NCBI RefSeq assembly: GCF_018853815.1
Contig: NZ_JAAOMP010000036.1
Location: forward strand, 102,307 to 166,306
DNA length: 64,000 nt
From: Acidithiobacillus sulfurivorans
GTDB lineage: Bacteria > Pseudomonadota > Gammaproteobacteria > Acidithiobacillales > Acidithiobacillaceae
Direction of reading: 5' to 3'
The stretch's first letter is position 1, and each line of letters opens with the position of its first letter. Below the pieces are notes generated by a model. The model saw only the letters and a program-made list of their open reading frames with translations, did not search any database and was not told where the DNA came from. A program made the position numbers and the translations under genes. Shown piece after piece: positions 45,452 through 54,834 of this stretch.

Positions 45452-45586
45452 ATGAGCCATCCAGACGCTAATATCTGCTTTAAGCTAGCGGATCATCAGC
45501 GCTGCTTGACACTCTCCAGACAGTTTTTCTCGTTGTTGAACCAGAAGCTGGGTGTCCAGGCTGCCGTAAAGGCTCCATCTATTTGA
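45452..45586 (+). CDS. Small hypothetical protein (44 residues)
   Basis: ATG 45452 opens MSHPDANICFKLADHQRCL ... QAAVKAPSI. The composition is protein-like but there is no clear ribosome site and no known family. It precedes the MlaC-like gene by 28 bases. It could be the end of a decayed gene. Confidence 0.3.
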   Translation: MSHPDANICFKLADHQRCLTLSRQFFSLLNQKLGVQAAVKAPSI

Positions 45587-45614
45587 TGGTAGTTAAATGA
45601 TAAAGGAGATGTGG

Positions 45615-46250
45615 ATGCAATTTTCAAAACTTACCGAAAACCAAAAGTTTTTGGGTGCTTGTATAGCGATATTCATGTTGGGTACAGGAAGCGCTATTGC
45701 GTCAACAGGTAATGCGCCTGACAGCGTCGTGGCCAAGCTCAACATGGCGCTCATTCACTCCATGAAAATGGGACCATCCAGTAGCTATAAGAGTCGTTTT
45801 CACGCATTGTATCCCGAAATGATCCACGCCTATGATTTTTCAAAAATCGCGCACTACAGCCTGGGGACCGCGTGGGATAAACTGTCTGCTCCGGAAAAGA
45901 AGCAGTTTGTGCAGGCACTGACCCATTATTCTGTGGCAAATTATGCCGCGCATTTCACCCATTACGCCGGTCAAAAGTTTAGTAGCCCCATCTCCAATAG
46001 CGTGCCTGGCCACCGAATGATGGTCAGCACTACGTTGAAGTCCGGCAATGGCGGTAAAAACAATACGTTTGATTATCTGCTCAGCCAAAACCATGGCCAA
46101 TGGAAAATTATCAATGTAATGACAGACGGCGTCAGCAACCTGGCGATGCAGAAAGCCGAATTTACGGGTGCTCTGAAAAAAGGCGGGATCCATGCACTGA
46201 TGAATGGCATCAATAAACGCTCGGAAATGTTGGCCCACGCAGCACGATAA
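45615..46250 (+). CDS. MlaC/Ttg2D-family periplasmic protein
   Basis: A 211-residue exported protein: an N-terminal signal sequence (FLGACIAIFMLGTGSAIA) is followed by the MlaC-type body (FDFSKIAHYSLG-like YDFSKIAHYSLGTAWDKL, YSVANYAAHFTHYAGQKF, QWKIINVMTDGVSNLAMQKA). MlaC shuttles phospholipids between outer- and inner-membrane Mla complexes. ATG 45615 lies 6 bases after AAAGGAG. A clear paralogue of equal length lies at 63182-63817. Its place between SQR and sor suggests envelope adaptation linked to sulfur growth (inference). Confidence 0.85.
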   Translation: MQFSKLTENQKFLGACIAIFMLGTGSAIASTGNAPDSVVAKLNMALIHSMKMGPSSSYKSRFHALYPEMIHAYDFSKIAHYSLGTAWDKLSAPEKKQFVQALTHYSVANYAAHFTHYAGQKFSSPISNSVPGHRMMVSTTLKSGNGGKNNTFDYLLSQNHGQWKIINVMTDGVSNLAMQKAEFTGALKKGGIHALMNGINKRSEMLAHAAR

Positions 46251-46297
46251 TAGCTCCGTTCATTGGATGAATGGCGCTATCCATAAAGGAGATTATG

Positions 46298-46468
46298 ATG
46301 AATAAAACACAGGTGAAAGGTCGGGTAAAACAGGTCAAAGGTACTGTCAAAGAAGTCGCCGGTAAAATTACCGGAAATGCTCAGCAAGAGGCTGAAGGTA
46401 AAGTCACAAAGGAAGCAGGAGAAGTACAAGAAAAATGGGGTGACTTCAAAGAGAAGCTGTCCGATTAA
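46298..46468 (+). CDS. CsbD-family stress protein
   Basis: The 56-residue product is a classic CsbD-like protein: MNKTQVKGRVKQVKGTVKEV, then GKITGNAQQEAEGK and a C-terminal KWGDFKEKL. These small hydrophilic proteins accumulate under stress in many bacteria; their mechanism is unknown. AAGGAG lies 6 bases before ATG 46298 (an adjacent ATG at 46295 is possible). Confidence 0.88.
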   Translation: MNKTQVKGRVKQVKGTVKEVAGKITGNAQQEAEGKVTKEAGEVQEKWGDFKEKLSD

Positions 46469-46471
46469 ATG

Positions 46472-46530
46472 TTTTCTTGTCGCTCTTTATTGTGAAAATT
46501 ATTAATGAACTAATCGGTAATTTTCTTGTC
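46472..46530 (+). promoter_or_regulatory. Direct repeats TTTTCTTGTC upstream of sor
   Basis: The same 10-mer TTTTCTTGTC occurs at 46472-46481 and 46521-46530, 49 bp apart, in the 98-bp gap before sor. Phased close to five helical turns, the pair could bind a regulator; no -10/-35 is evident. Confidence 0.35.
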
Positions 46531-46566
46531 CAAATTGTTCCATGAGTAACAACTGGAGGTGAATAT

Positions 46567-47502
46567 ATGAGTAAAAATCCTATTATTGCCATCAATCAGT
46601 CAAAAGTAGCCAATCGGCCGGAAAGTTATGAAACCATGATGAAGGTTGGGCCTAAGGTTTGTATCACTACGGCCTCGCATCCCGGGTTTTTAGGTTTTGA
46701 ACAATTATTGCAGACGGGCATTCATCCCATGGCCGGAAGATATGGTGGTGGCGCTGTAGATATGCATGAAACCCTGAATCCTATTTCCATGTTTCAGTAC
46801 ACCGTATGGAAAGACGTGAAGTCGCATGAAGAGATGCATCATGAAAACTTCAAGGAGATTTTTGAATTATGTGGAAGCTGTCTGGATATGGTCATAGAGG
46901 GACCCTGGGAACCCTATTATGAAGTCATTCGTTCCGATCTCCCCCTGATTATGGGTATGACCGATATCCCTGCAGTTTTAGGAAAGTCTTTCGCAGAGCA
47001 GAAGCCCGTACCTAAAGTGGCATTATCGGCAAAACGGAGTATTGCCATTGGTGACCATTGGGTGATGGACGGGCATGAGGAAGCTTTTGAAAAAGGCGCC
47101 ATAGAGACGCTCACCTGGATGAAGGAAAATGTTCCGGGCATGATCGGCTGGATGGTCATGAAACAGTTTGGCGTTTCTGCCATAGGATCCTTTCAGTTTG
47201 ATCCCAAAGGGATGCTGAAGGCCACGCTGGGTGCCAATCCACCGGAGTACAACACCAACTATGGCAGTCAGGTGCCTGATAAGCCACTGATTCCGGGACA
47301 GAAGCCAACGCAGTACTTGGTGCATATGGAATGGGAGTCTCCTGAACATGCACATATGGGCATAGCCCATGCGATGCTGGATTACGAGTTGCGGCAGATT
47401 CACAATGAGGGCGTACTTGCCCATTTGGATAAGGGGCCTTACTACATGCTTTTTGGACCCATGATGGAACAGGGGCAATGGCGTAAAAAACTGGTATTCT
47501 GA
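46567..47502 (+). CDS. sor: Sulfur oxygenase reductase
   Basis: SOR disproportionates elemental sulfur with O2 into sulfite/thiosulfate and sulfide in the cytoplasm without external cofactors, as a 24-mer shell. The 311-residue protein has every catalytic residue one position later than in the Acidianus enzyme: Cys32 (VCITTASHPGF), iron ligands His87, His91 (SHEEMHH) and Glu115 (GPWEP), and Cys102/Cys105 (LCGSCLDM). GGAGGT precedes the ATG. A terminator follows. Sulfide made here could be consumed by the SQR-like enzyme of the same module. Confidence 0.97.
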   Translation: MSKNPIIAINQSKVANRPESYETMMKVGPKVCITTASHPGFLGFEQLLQTGIHPMAGRYGGGAVDMHETLNPISMFQYTVWKDVKSHEEMHHENFKEIFELCGSCLDMVIEGPWEPYYEVIRSDLPLIMGMTDIPAVLGKSFAEQKPVPKVALSAKRSIAIGDHWVMDGHEEAFEKGAIETLTWMKENVPGMIGWMVMKQFGVSAIGSFQFDPKGMLKATLGANPPEYNTNYGSQVPDKPLIPGQKPTQYLVHMEWESPEHAHMGIAHAMLDYELRQIHNEGVLAHLDKGPYYMLFGPMMEQGQWRKKLVF

Positions 47503-47523
47503 TTTTCTTAAAAGTTAAATTAT

Positions 47524-47565
47524 CCCCTTTCAATGTTTCGGTATATACATTGAAAGGGGTTTTTA
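47524..47565. terminator. Terminator between sor and the NADH dehydrogenase gene
   Basis: CCCCTTTCAATGT pairs with ACATTGAAAGGGG (13 bp, 47524-47559) and is followed by TTTTTATT on the plus strand, a strong terminator for sor. The convergent ndh gene ends at 47584, so it probably serves both directions. Confidence 0.92.
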
Positions 47566-47583
47566 TTGTTAACTTTTTGATTG

Positions 47584-48840
47584 TTATTTATTTTTATCTT
47601 CTCTAATCAAGGTAACTGCAGCATTGTGACGAATGTAGTCAGCTCCCCAGTCCAATAATGCGAGTATCCGGTTTCGCCCACCAATAATTCCGTAGAGATG
47701 TACAAATAGCCAGAGTAGCCAAGCAGGCAGTCCTGTCAACTGCAGATGATAGCGGGGTATTTGGCATACGCCATCAAAGGCCTTGAGTACGGCCATACTC
47801 CCTGGATCTTTGTAGATGAATGGAGAAAGATGATCACTCTTTTTTCCACTAGTTATATGCTTTGCTACATGTTCTGCACTTTGAACGGCAAAAGGGGCTA
47901 CTTGTGGCCATACCTTATCCTGATTTTCCCCATAGGCAAGATCACCTATTACATAGACGTTTGCGTGATCTATTAGCCTGCAATGTTGATCTACAGGAAT
48001 TCTCCCATTATGCATTTTTTTTCCCGGTATTTGATGAATGAGAGGATGGGCAGTGACCCCGGCTGTCCATATCAGCGTTGCAGCTGGTATTTGAACGTCT
48101 CCGAGCCGCACTGTTTTTCCATCAAACCCATCTGCATGCTTTCCTAATAAAATATCGGCACCAAGATTTTGCAACTTCTCATAAGCCTTTTTTTGTAATT
48201 TTTCATCAAAACCAGGAAGTAGTGCGTCTCCACCCTGAACCAAAGTCACTTGGTATGTGGAATGGGAAAGCTCAGGATAGTCTCGAGGAATAATAATGCG
48301 TAACAATTCAAGCAGGGCACCACAAAATTCGACCCCCGTAGGGCCTCCTCCTGCTATGACAAAATGTAACAGGCGCCTCTGTTCTTCTTCAGAAACAGAT
48401 GAGCTGGCTTTTTCCAGGGCCGCAATAATTCTGCTTTGAACATGCTCCGCAGCTTCTATATTTTTTAAATGAAGCGCATTCTCTGCAATTTCCTTGTTTC
48501 CGAAAAAATTGGTTACGGTTCCAAAGGAAAGAATTAATTTATCCCAAGAAATCTCAATGCCATCGGTGCAATGTATTTTGTTTTCATTCCAGTCGATTTT
48601 TTCAACGCAGCCCCAATGAAAGCGAATATTCGGTGCCCTCAGCAAGGGCCTCAGCGGAGATGCAATAGCATTGCTTTCCAGATCACCTACGGCAACCTGA
48701 TAGAGCAGTGGCTGAAATAGATGATAATTGTGGCAATCTATAACCAATACCTGGTGCTCAGATTTGGCAAGACGCCTGGCAACATGTAATCCGCCAAATC
48801 CTGCACCGATAATCACTATTTTCTCTGAATTCTGCCTCAT
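47584..48840 (-). CDS. ndh: Type II NADH dehydrogenase (NDH-2)
   Basis: A 418-residue FAD protein that oxidises NADH and reduces quinone without proton pumping. The two dinucleotide folds are VIIGAGFGGLHVARRLAKS and FVIAGGGPTGVEFCGALLEL; NVYVIGDLAYG is the FAD C-terminal motif; the hydrophobic C-terminal segment (LPAWLLWLFVHLYGIIGGRN) anchors it to the membrane. Last gene of a five-gene unit, starting 2 bases after the MFS stop. It could re-oxidise NADH formed by the SDR enzyme encoded upstream. Confidence 0.9.
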   Translation of the reverse strand: MRQNSEKIVIIGAGFGGLHVARRLAKSEHQVLVIDCHNYHLFQPLLYQVAVGDLESNAIASPLRPLLRAPNIRFHWGCVEKIDWNENKIHCTDGIEISWDKLILSFGTVTNFFGNKEIAENALHLKNIEAAEHVQSRIIAALEKASSSVSEEEQRRLLHFVIAGGGPTGVEFCGALLELLRIIIPRDYPELSHSTYQVTLVQGGDALLPGFDEKLQKKAYEKLQNLGADILLGKHADGFDGKTVRLGDVQIPAATLIWTAGVTAHPLIHQIPGKKMHNGRIPVDQHCRLIDHANVYVIGDLAYGENQDKVWPQVAPFAVQSAEHVAKHITSGKKSDHLSPFIYKDPGSMAVLKAFDGVCQIPRYHLQLTGLPAWLLWLFVHLYGIIGGRNRILALLDWGADYIRHNAAVTLIREDKNK

Positions 48841-48842
48841 GG

Positions 48843-49988
48843 TTATGAAGTTTCCTGGTGCTGCCGGCTATTGCGCCAGGCCAGCCAGAGCAGTGGGATC
48901 GCCCATAGGGCGGAAAAAGTATAAATCTGATTCAGTGAAATGAAATGTTGCAGTGGTCCCAGTCCGGTAGAGCCGATGCCTTCGCCAATCATCAGCGCTC
49001 CAACCAATAGTCCAGCCATTTGCGTGCCCTCTTTGCCGTGTGCGGCTACTCCGAAAGCCATGCTGTAGGGGTAGTATATACCACAAGCCGCACCGGCGAG
49101 GGCAAATGCCAGTAACAGCGCCGTTGCACTGAGCAGATGGGGGATGATGATAAAGCAGGCCGCCAAACCGATAGGTGCCAGGCGATAAACCCAGCGTCGG
49201 GAAAGAAAGCGGTCGGGAATGCTGCCCAAAATGAAGCGGGCAACGGTCATACCTCCCCAGAACAGGGATAGTGCCAGGGCTCCGGTCGCGGCGGGAAGGT
49301 GATGGTCGACACTGACTAATACATTGGCCCAACTGCCAAAGCTGCCTTCACAGATCGCATAAATCACCACCGCAAAAGCGAAGGGCATCATGGAGCGTCG
49401 CCAGGCACGTAAGCCGCCCAGTTCGTGCGTATCTGTATCCTCCGCGAGTGGAAATAAGAGGAGAACGAACCAAAGCAAAAGAATGAGGGCAGGCCAGGCC
49501 ACCCAGCTCAACCAGCTTTGCGCACCAGTCAGAATCATGGGCGAGACCGCAGTTGCTCCGCCAATAACGGCATTCAGAATGGTGACGGCCGCCGCCGCAG
49601 CGCCCGCAAAAAGCAGGGACGCAGCCCGATTGATGGCGGCATTAGTCAAGCCGAACCCGATACCGAGCATCAGTGTTTCAGCCAGCAGTAACAGCACAAC
49701 GAACAGCCCGGTACTGAAAAAAGCCGCTACGAGTAAAGCCATGGCAACGGCATTGATAAGGGCTCCCAGACGAAACAGCCCCTTGCTGCCCAGGCGTTTA
49801 TGAATGGCCCCCGCACTCAAAGCCGCCAATATGGCGCCGATGATTTCCGGAAAATACAACATGCCGTAAGTAGCATTACTCATATCGTAAGGTGCGCTGC
49901 GCAGGGTGGTACCCAGTGCTGGAATCAGCACAAAAGCAGCTCCCTGCAAAAAACCGGCAATATAAACGGCGCTGAGACCGCGTTTCAT
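48843..49988 (-). CDS. Major facilitator superfamily transporter
   Basis: A 381-residue protein with about 12 membrane segments (for example AVYIAGFLQGAAFVLIPAL, MAFGVAAHGKEGTQMAGLLV). The organisation resembles FucP/sugar-type MFS proteins, but the substrate cannot be assigned. It overlaps the GMC oxidoreductase gene by 4 bp and precedes ndh by 2 bp; by context it may move glucose, gluconate or a related product of the unit. Confidence 0.78.
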   Translation of the reverse strand: MKRGLSAVYIAGFLQGAAFVLIPALGTTLRSAPYDMSNATYGMLYFPEIIGAILAALSAGAIHKRLGSKGLFRLGALINAVAMALLVAAFFSTGLFVVLLLLAETLMLGIGFGLTNAAINRAASLLFAGAAAAAVTILNAVIGGATAVSPMILTGAQSWLSWVAWPALILLLWFVLLLFPLAEDTDTHELGGLRAWRRSMMPFAFAVVIYAICEGSFGSWANVLVSVDHHLPAATGALALSLFWGGMTVARFILGSIPDRFLSRRWVYRLAPIGLAACFIIIPHLLSATALLLAFALAGAACGIYYPYSMAFGVAAHGKEGTQMAGLLVGALMIGEGIGSTGLGPLQHFISLNQIYTFSALWAIPLLWLAWRNSRQHQETS

Positions 49989-51499
49989 AGGGCGCCTTTG
50001 GCATGCTGAATAATATGCGCGCTGACGCGCAAGGCATTGGCCATGATGGTCAGTGAGGGATTGATCGCACTAATCGAGGGCATAAAGCTGGCATCCACCA
50101 CATACAAATTGTCCAGATCATGCGCCTTGCAATGAGGATCAAGAACATTGTCGGCAGGATCTTCGCCAAAGCGGCAGGTTCCGACCTGATGGGCGGTGGC
50201 AGAAATATCCATGGCCTGAAAAAATACGCCCATGAACCCGGCTTTCTGCAGAATCTCCCGCCATTTCTGGCAGAGGCGCCGATGACTTTCGCGGTTTTTG
50301 GGGTTCCAGGCCAAACAGATGTTGCCATCGGTATCCAGAGTCACCCGGTTGTCGGGATCAGGCAGGTCTTCGGTGGTCAGCCACCAGTCTACGGAATGAC
50401 TGGCCGTCCAGGCGCTGATGGGAATCGGCATGAGCGGCCGCTGCGCATGGAGCAGGGCCGGTGTGACCTTTCCCAGCCCCTGAATATGCCCCAGTGGATA
50501 AGGATAGTCCGGGTCTCCGGAGTCTTCATAAAAATCGTTCAAAGCCAGGGTTTTTTGAAAAATGCTGCGATTTTCCCGACCCGGTTTAATGGCCATGCAG
50601 GCGCTATTGAGATGGCACATATAATTGCGCCCAACCTGATCACTATGGTTAGCCAGTCCGGAAGGATATTTTTCCGACGCAGAAGCCAGCAGGAGAGCCG
50701 CACTATTGACCGCTCCTGCAGCCAAAACCACCAGCCGGGCCTTAAAGCTTCCCTGATCAGTCTCGACAGATTCCACCGTTTTGCCATTTTTACCATGGAT
50801 CAGACGGCGCACCCGATGGCCGGTCAGCATCCGGACATTACTGTGTTGCAATGCGGGGCGGACACCGCACAGTTCCGCATCACCCTTGGCATGGAGCATA
50901 CAGGGAAAGCCATCACAAGTCGGGCAGCGCACGCAGGGGCTTTGTTCAGGTTCATCGGCCAAACGGTGGAGTGCCAGGGGTAGGGGAAAGGGGTGATAGC
51001 CCATCTCGCGCAGAGCCTTATCCACCAAAGCGATATCTTCATCATGGGGAAACGGGGGGTAGGGATAAGCTTTGCGGGGGGCTTCAGTAGGATCGGCACC
51101 GGCCTCGCCGTGCGTGAAATACCAGGATTCGGCCTCATCATAAAAGGGTGCCAGATCATTATACGTGATGGGCCAGGCTCGGGTATCGCCACCCTGATGC
51201 TGGCGAAGCGCAAAATCCTTGGCGCGGCGACGCAAAACGGCTGCCCCGTAAAACTTGGTGTTGCCGCCGACATGATAGCCGGTGACCGGTGAGAAGGCTT
51301 TGCCGTCCTGATCATGCCACTGTTCATCGGTATGATAGCGGTGTTCGCCGAAAACTGTCTGGGGATCCCAGTTTCCCCATTCACGGGGTAAATAATCGCC
51401 GCGTTCAAGAATCAGAATTTGTAAACCAGAGTCCGCCAGGGCACGGGCCAGTGTTCCGCCACCCGCACCGCTGCCGATAATAATGACATCGGCATCCAT
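49985..51499 (-). CDS. GMC-family FAD oxidoreductase
   Basis: A 504-residue flavoenzyme of the glucose-methanol-choline family. FAD binding is shown by DADVIIIGSGAGGGTLARAL and ERGDY, and the C-terminal active region by SATAHQVGTCRFGEDPADNV and VVDASFMPSISAINPSLTIM with the His and Asn pair of the family. It contains a CVRCPTCDGFPC cluster-like Cys group (residues about 190-200). It probably oxidises a sugar or alcohol, passing electrons to a carrier. It lies between the SDR gene (4 bp) and the MFS gene (overlap). Confidence 0.85.
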   Translation of the reverse strand: MDADVIIIGSGAGGGTLARALADSGLQILILERGDYLPREWGNWDPQTVFGEHRYHTDEQWHDQDGKAFSPVTGYHVGGNTKFYGAAVLRRRAKDFALRQHQGGDTRAWPITYNDLAPFYDEAESWYFTHGEAGADPTEAPRKAYPYPPFPHDEDIALVDKALREMGYHPFPLPLALHRLADEPEQSPCVRCPTCDGFPCMLHAKGDAELCGVRPALQHSNVRMLTGHRVRRLIHGKNGKTVESVETDQGSFKARLVVLAAGAVNSAALLLASASEKYPSGLANHSDQVGRNYMCHLNSACMAIKPGRENRSIFQKTLALNDFYEDSGDPDYPYPLGHIQGLGKVTPALLHAQRPLMPIPISAWTASHSVDWWLTTEDLPDPDNRVTLDTDGNICLAWNPKNRESHRRLCQKWREILQKAGFMGVFFQAMDISATAHQVGTCRFGEDPADNVLDPHCKAHDLDNLYVVDASFMPSISAINPSLTIMANALRVSAHIIQHAKGAL

Positions 51500-51503
51500 C
51501 GTG

Positions 51504-52289
51504 TCATCCTCCGTGGCGGAAATCCGGATAAATCAACATGCCCCCATCTACAGCAAGGGTGGTGCCGGTGATGTAACTGGCGAGATCACTCGCCAGAAAA
51601 GCCACGACATTACCAATTTCCCGGGGCTTGCCGAGGCGACCCATGGAGATTTTTTTGTCGAGATCTTTCAACGACTGAGGATCGCTCCACACCGATTCGT
51701 TGATGGGTGTTTGAATAGCACCCGGGGCAAGGGCCACCACGCGAATGCCTTTGTCTGCGGTTTCCTGGGCCAGGGTTTTGGTGAACATGGATAATCCCGC
51801 CTTGGCGCTGGTGTAGGCACTATAGCCTTCCCAGGGAATGAATTCGTGCACCGAAGTAATATTGATGATGACACCGCCCTGGAGTTTTTCCATGCGCGGA
51901 ATGGCTGCCCGGGCACAATAATAAGGACCGAGCAGATCAACGCTCAGTACTTTCTCCCAGATTTGCGGGTCATCATCTCCCACCAGGGCACGCGGCCCGT
52001 CCATACCAGCATTGTTGACCAGAATATCCAGGCCCCCAAAAGCCTGCTCGATTTGCTGTACCAGTTTTTCCACTGCGGCCGGATCAGAGATGTCTGCCTG
52101 GAATGATTGCGCTTTGCCGCCTGCCTTGCTGATGCTGTCGACTACGGCATCGGCCTCATCCTTGCCCTTGCGATAATGGACCGCCACTTCTGCGCCCGCT
52201 GCCGCCAGGGTTTCCGCAATAGCCCGTCCCAATCCACCACTGGCACCCGTGACTAAGGCCCGTCGTCCCTGCAAATCAAGATGAATCAT
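51504..52289 (-). CDS. SDR-family dehydrogenase (glucose 1-dehydrogenase-like)
   Basis: A 261-residue classical short-chain dehydrogenase: ALVTGASGGLGRAIAETLA binds NAD(P), LVNNAGMDGPRAL, INITSVHEFIPW (Ser) and YSAYTSAKAG (Tyr, Lys) form the active site, and ITGTTLAVDGGMLIYPDF ends the fold. ATG 52289 lies 7 bases after AGGAG and overlaps the GH15 stop (ATGA). Several bacterial glucose dehydrogenases share this pattern, and the upstream glucoamylase would supply glucose; the substrate remains inferred. Confidence 0.85.
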   Translation of the reverse strand: MIHLDLQGRRALVTGASGGLGRAIAETLAAAGAEVAVHYRKGKDEADAVVDSISKAGGKAQSFQADISDPAAVEKLVQQIEQAFGGLDILVNNAGMDGPRALVGDDDPQIWEKVLSVDLLGPYYCARAAIPRMEKLQGGVIINITSVHEFIPWEGYSAYTSAKAGLSMFTKTLAQETADKGIRVVALAPGAIQTPINESVWSDPQSLKDLDKKISMGRLGKPREIGNVVAFLASDLASYITGTTLAVDGGMLIYPDFRHGG

Positions 52290-54649
52290 GCCAAAGCTCC
52301 TGTAATATCCAGATGAAAATTTTCTCCGATCCAGTCTCCGCTTTCCTGCCAACGGATGGTGAATTGAACACTTTCTCCCTCGCTTAACGGTTTCAGGGGC
52401 AAAATGGCTACATGACCCAGTTCCCAGTCTTCCGAGTGGAGATCCTGCACATCCTGCCAGCCATTAATACCCCAATGAACCGTAAAAGGAGCGCGAAGCA
52501 GCACACGTAACTCCTGACCTGCCGGTAATTGCCGGGGCCTTTGCCGCAAGCGCCAAAGGCGGTAGTCAATATCCGGTTTTTTCCCTTGATAGCGTTTCCA
52601 GGTGGCTGCAGGCCGGTCTACGGGCTCCCCTTTTATGAAGCTGTGACACAGTTTGATATATTCACCGTGGGCCCAGACCAGTGGCATGGCGGAACCACTG
52701 GGGTGGCCCGGTTCCAGGCCTTTTTCCGGAATCGGGTCGGCTTCCCAGATTTGTTCGGGGAGTAGGCCACCTTTCCCGGTCATGGCGGCCATGGCTTCAA
52801 TGTAGGGCAGGGCGCTTTCTCCAGCGGCCAGCGCGTAATGGCCGCGCTCTCCAACCAGCAATGGCCAGCCACGACCAATTCCGGTGCCATCAAAAGGGCT
52901 GCCATCCTGGTGTTCTCCGTAGCCATCGCCATTATAACGATGCCATACCGGACCACTGGGGGTGTCGGTTTTGAGCAGGGCATCCATCACCCTGACGGAG
53001 GTAACAATGTGAGGATCTGCTGCGCTGCGCAGTCCATATCGCACCAGTTGCAGAAAATCATTGGCTACCTGCTCGCTGGCGGGAAGATGCGGATCATGCG
53101 CCCGATTTTTGATCAACACCCACTCATCTTTGGCGCCATCCTGAACCAGCACATCTTCCGGCGTAATTCGCACAAAATAACCGGGTACCTGATACTGTCT
53201 GGCCAGATCCGTATCCTTCACAAAAGTCCAGTCTTCCAGCCGTGCATTCCAGTAGTCCGCCAGCATCAGTGCACATTCGGCGGTTTTACCGCCCAGTAAT
53301 TCGGCACCCTCTACCAGCGCCGCAATGGCGACTGCCAGCGTAAAAGTATTGACGCCGCCATCTTCCTCCCAGCGATCCTGTCCGGTTACCGGGCCTTCGT
53401 GGGCAATAAAGTGCAGGGCACGCTGGACCATATCGGCTACGGCAATGTCTTCCAGGGCTTTATGCTGGCGGAGCAGCGCGGCCAGTAAAACGGGAAACCC
53501 GGTTTCATCCAGTTGAACACCTTGCCAAAATGGTTTGCCACCGAGCCACTGGTTTTGTAGCCAGTGACCATCAGCCTGCTGGGTGCTGATGAGATAAGTC
53601 AGCACCTGTCGGGCTTCCCGGGTAGCCCCCATGGCGACCAGGGCTCCGGCGCTTTCGACCAGGTCCCGGGACCAGACCAGATGATAGCCGCCGCGACTGG
53701 TACTGGCTTCACCCCAAGGCACCGAAAGGCTGGCGACCAGCGCGCCGGGAAAAGTCCGGTCTTCATGGACCTTCAGAATATTTTTGGAACGGGCATAAAG
53801 AGTTTTGGCCGTATCGGGAAGTTTGCTGGCGAAATTGCGGGGGCGGGGATGCTTTTTGTGCCAGGCCTGCCACAAATCCGTATAACTGGATGACGTGGCC
53901 TGGAAACCATTCGCCAGCGCGCTCCAGGCATTGGTCGCGGCGGCTTCTTTGCTGGAGCCCAGTCCTAAAGCCAGAGTACCCTGACGGGGCATTTGTCCGG
54001 CCAGGGCAACTTCACCGGGTCCGGCTTCCCCGTATTCCCAGAGCATGCGTCCATGCTCATGAAAATCCTGCCACAAGTCGCTGGCGACGACTTCCCCAAC
54101 GCTGCAGCGTTCCAGCGCCGCGTAACCGGCAGAATTCCGGCAGGCGAGAGCCAGTCCGAAAGGACCCTGTTCTGCCCATAGTACCTTGCGACCTTCCCAG
54201 TTACCGACCCAGGCCCGATTGTTTTCGGCATCTTCCCCGAGTCGCGCTGAACACAACAGATAGGGGCGGAGACTGGAATCTCCTTCCAGCTGAAAATCGA
54301 TGAGCAGCACATCGCGGTCAGGATCAGCACAGACCTTGATGGTAAAGTCAAAACGCGCGTGATGATGGCGGATGATCGGTAGCGGTACCTGCGGATCATC
54401 CAGTTCCAGAGCCGGCTCTGGCAGGGTTTTCAGTTCCTGCCAAAAGCTTTGATCATCGGCAATGATAAATCCGAGATCACGCACCTGCGGAATATCAATG
54501 CGCGGATAAAACACTTCGGTAATGATGCCGCTGCCGGTGGTGAACCATAGCTTGCTGCTGCCCAGTGCTGTCCCTACACAGGACTTCCGGGCGGTAGACC
54601 ATACCGGATGACGCCACTGTGCTGCCGGTGCCTTACTGACTGATTCCAT
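52286..54649 (-). CDS. Glycoside hydrolase family 15 (glucoamylase/glucodextranase-like)
   Basis: A 787-residue enzyme with an N-terminal beta-sandwich domain (SSKLWFTTGSGIITEVFYPR, RARFDFTIKV-type strands) and an (alpha/alpha)6 catalytic barrel: WGEASTSRGGYHLVWSRDLV, NQWLGGKPFWQGVQLDETGF, and the catalytic-acid region GLLPEQIWEADP followed by SGSAMPLVWAHGEYIKL. It releases glucose from alpha-glucans. No signal peptide is seen, so internal glycogen is a likely substrate. First gene of a five-gene unit. Confidence 0.9.
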   Translation of the reverse strand: MESVSKAPAAQWRHPVWSTARKSCVGTALGSSKLWFTTGSGIITEVFYPRIDIPQVRDLGFIIADDQSFWQELKTLPEPALELDDPQVPLPIIRHHHARFDFTIKVCADPDRDVLLIDFQLEGDSSLRPYLLCSARLGEDAENNRAWVGNWEGRKVLWAEQGPFGLALACRNSAGYAALERCSVGEVVASDLWQDFHEHGRMLWEYGEAGPGEVALAGQMPRQGTLALGLGSSKEAAATNAWSALANGFQATSSSYTDLWQAWHKKHPRPRNFASKLPDTAKTLYARSKNILKVHEDRTFPGALVASLSVPWGEASTSRGGYHLVWSRDLVESAGALVAMGATREARQVLTYLISTQQADGHWLQNQWLGGKPFWQGVQLDETGFPVLLAALLRQHKALEDIAVADMVQRALHFIAHEGPVTGQDRWEEDGGVNTFTLAVAIAALVEGAELLGGKTAECALMLADYWNARLEDWTFVKDTDLARQYQVPGYFVRITPEDVLVQDGAKDEWVLIKNRAHDPHLPASEQVANDFLQLVRYGLRSAADPHIVTSVRVMDALLKTDTPSGPVWHRYNGDGYGEHQDGSPFDGTGIGRGWPLLVGERGHYALAAGESALPYIEAMAAMTGKGGLLPEQIWEADPIPEKGLEPGHPSGSAMPLVWAHGEYIKLCHSFIKGEPVDRPAATWKRYQGKKPDIDYRLWRLRQRPRQLPAGQELRVLLRAPFTVHWGINGWQDVQDLHSEDWELGHVAILPLKPLSEGESVQFTIRWQESGDWIGENFHLDITGALA

Positions 54650-54834
54650 TTAATCACTCCTGGATGGATGTATTGAGGATTTCAAGGAACATTATAAAAA
54701 GGATAAGTTTTGTGCTTAAGTGATATAATTGGCACCCGTATACTCCGTTGAGCATCGGGATCCTTGGGCTTACGATATACAAAGGATAGTACAAGTGATC
54801 ATCAAACGTCCGTCCTACATAAGGCTCGCAGCGG

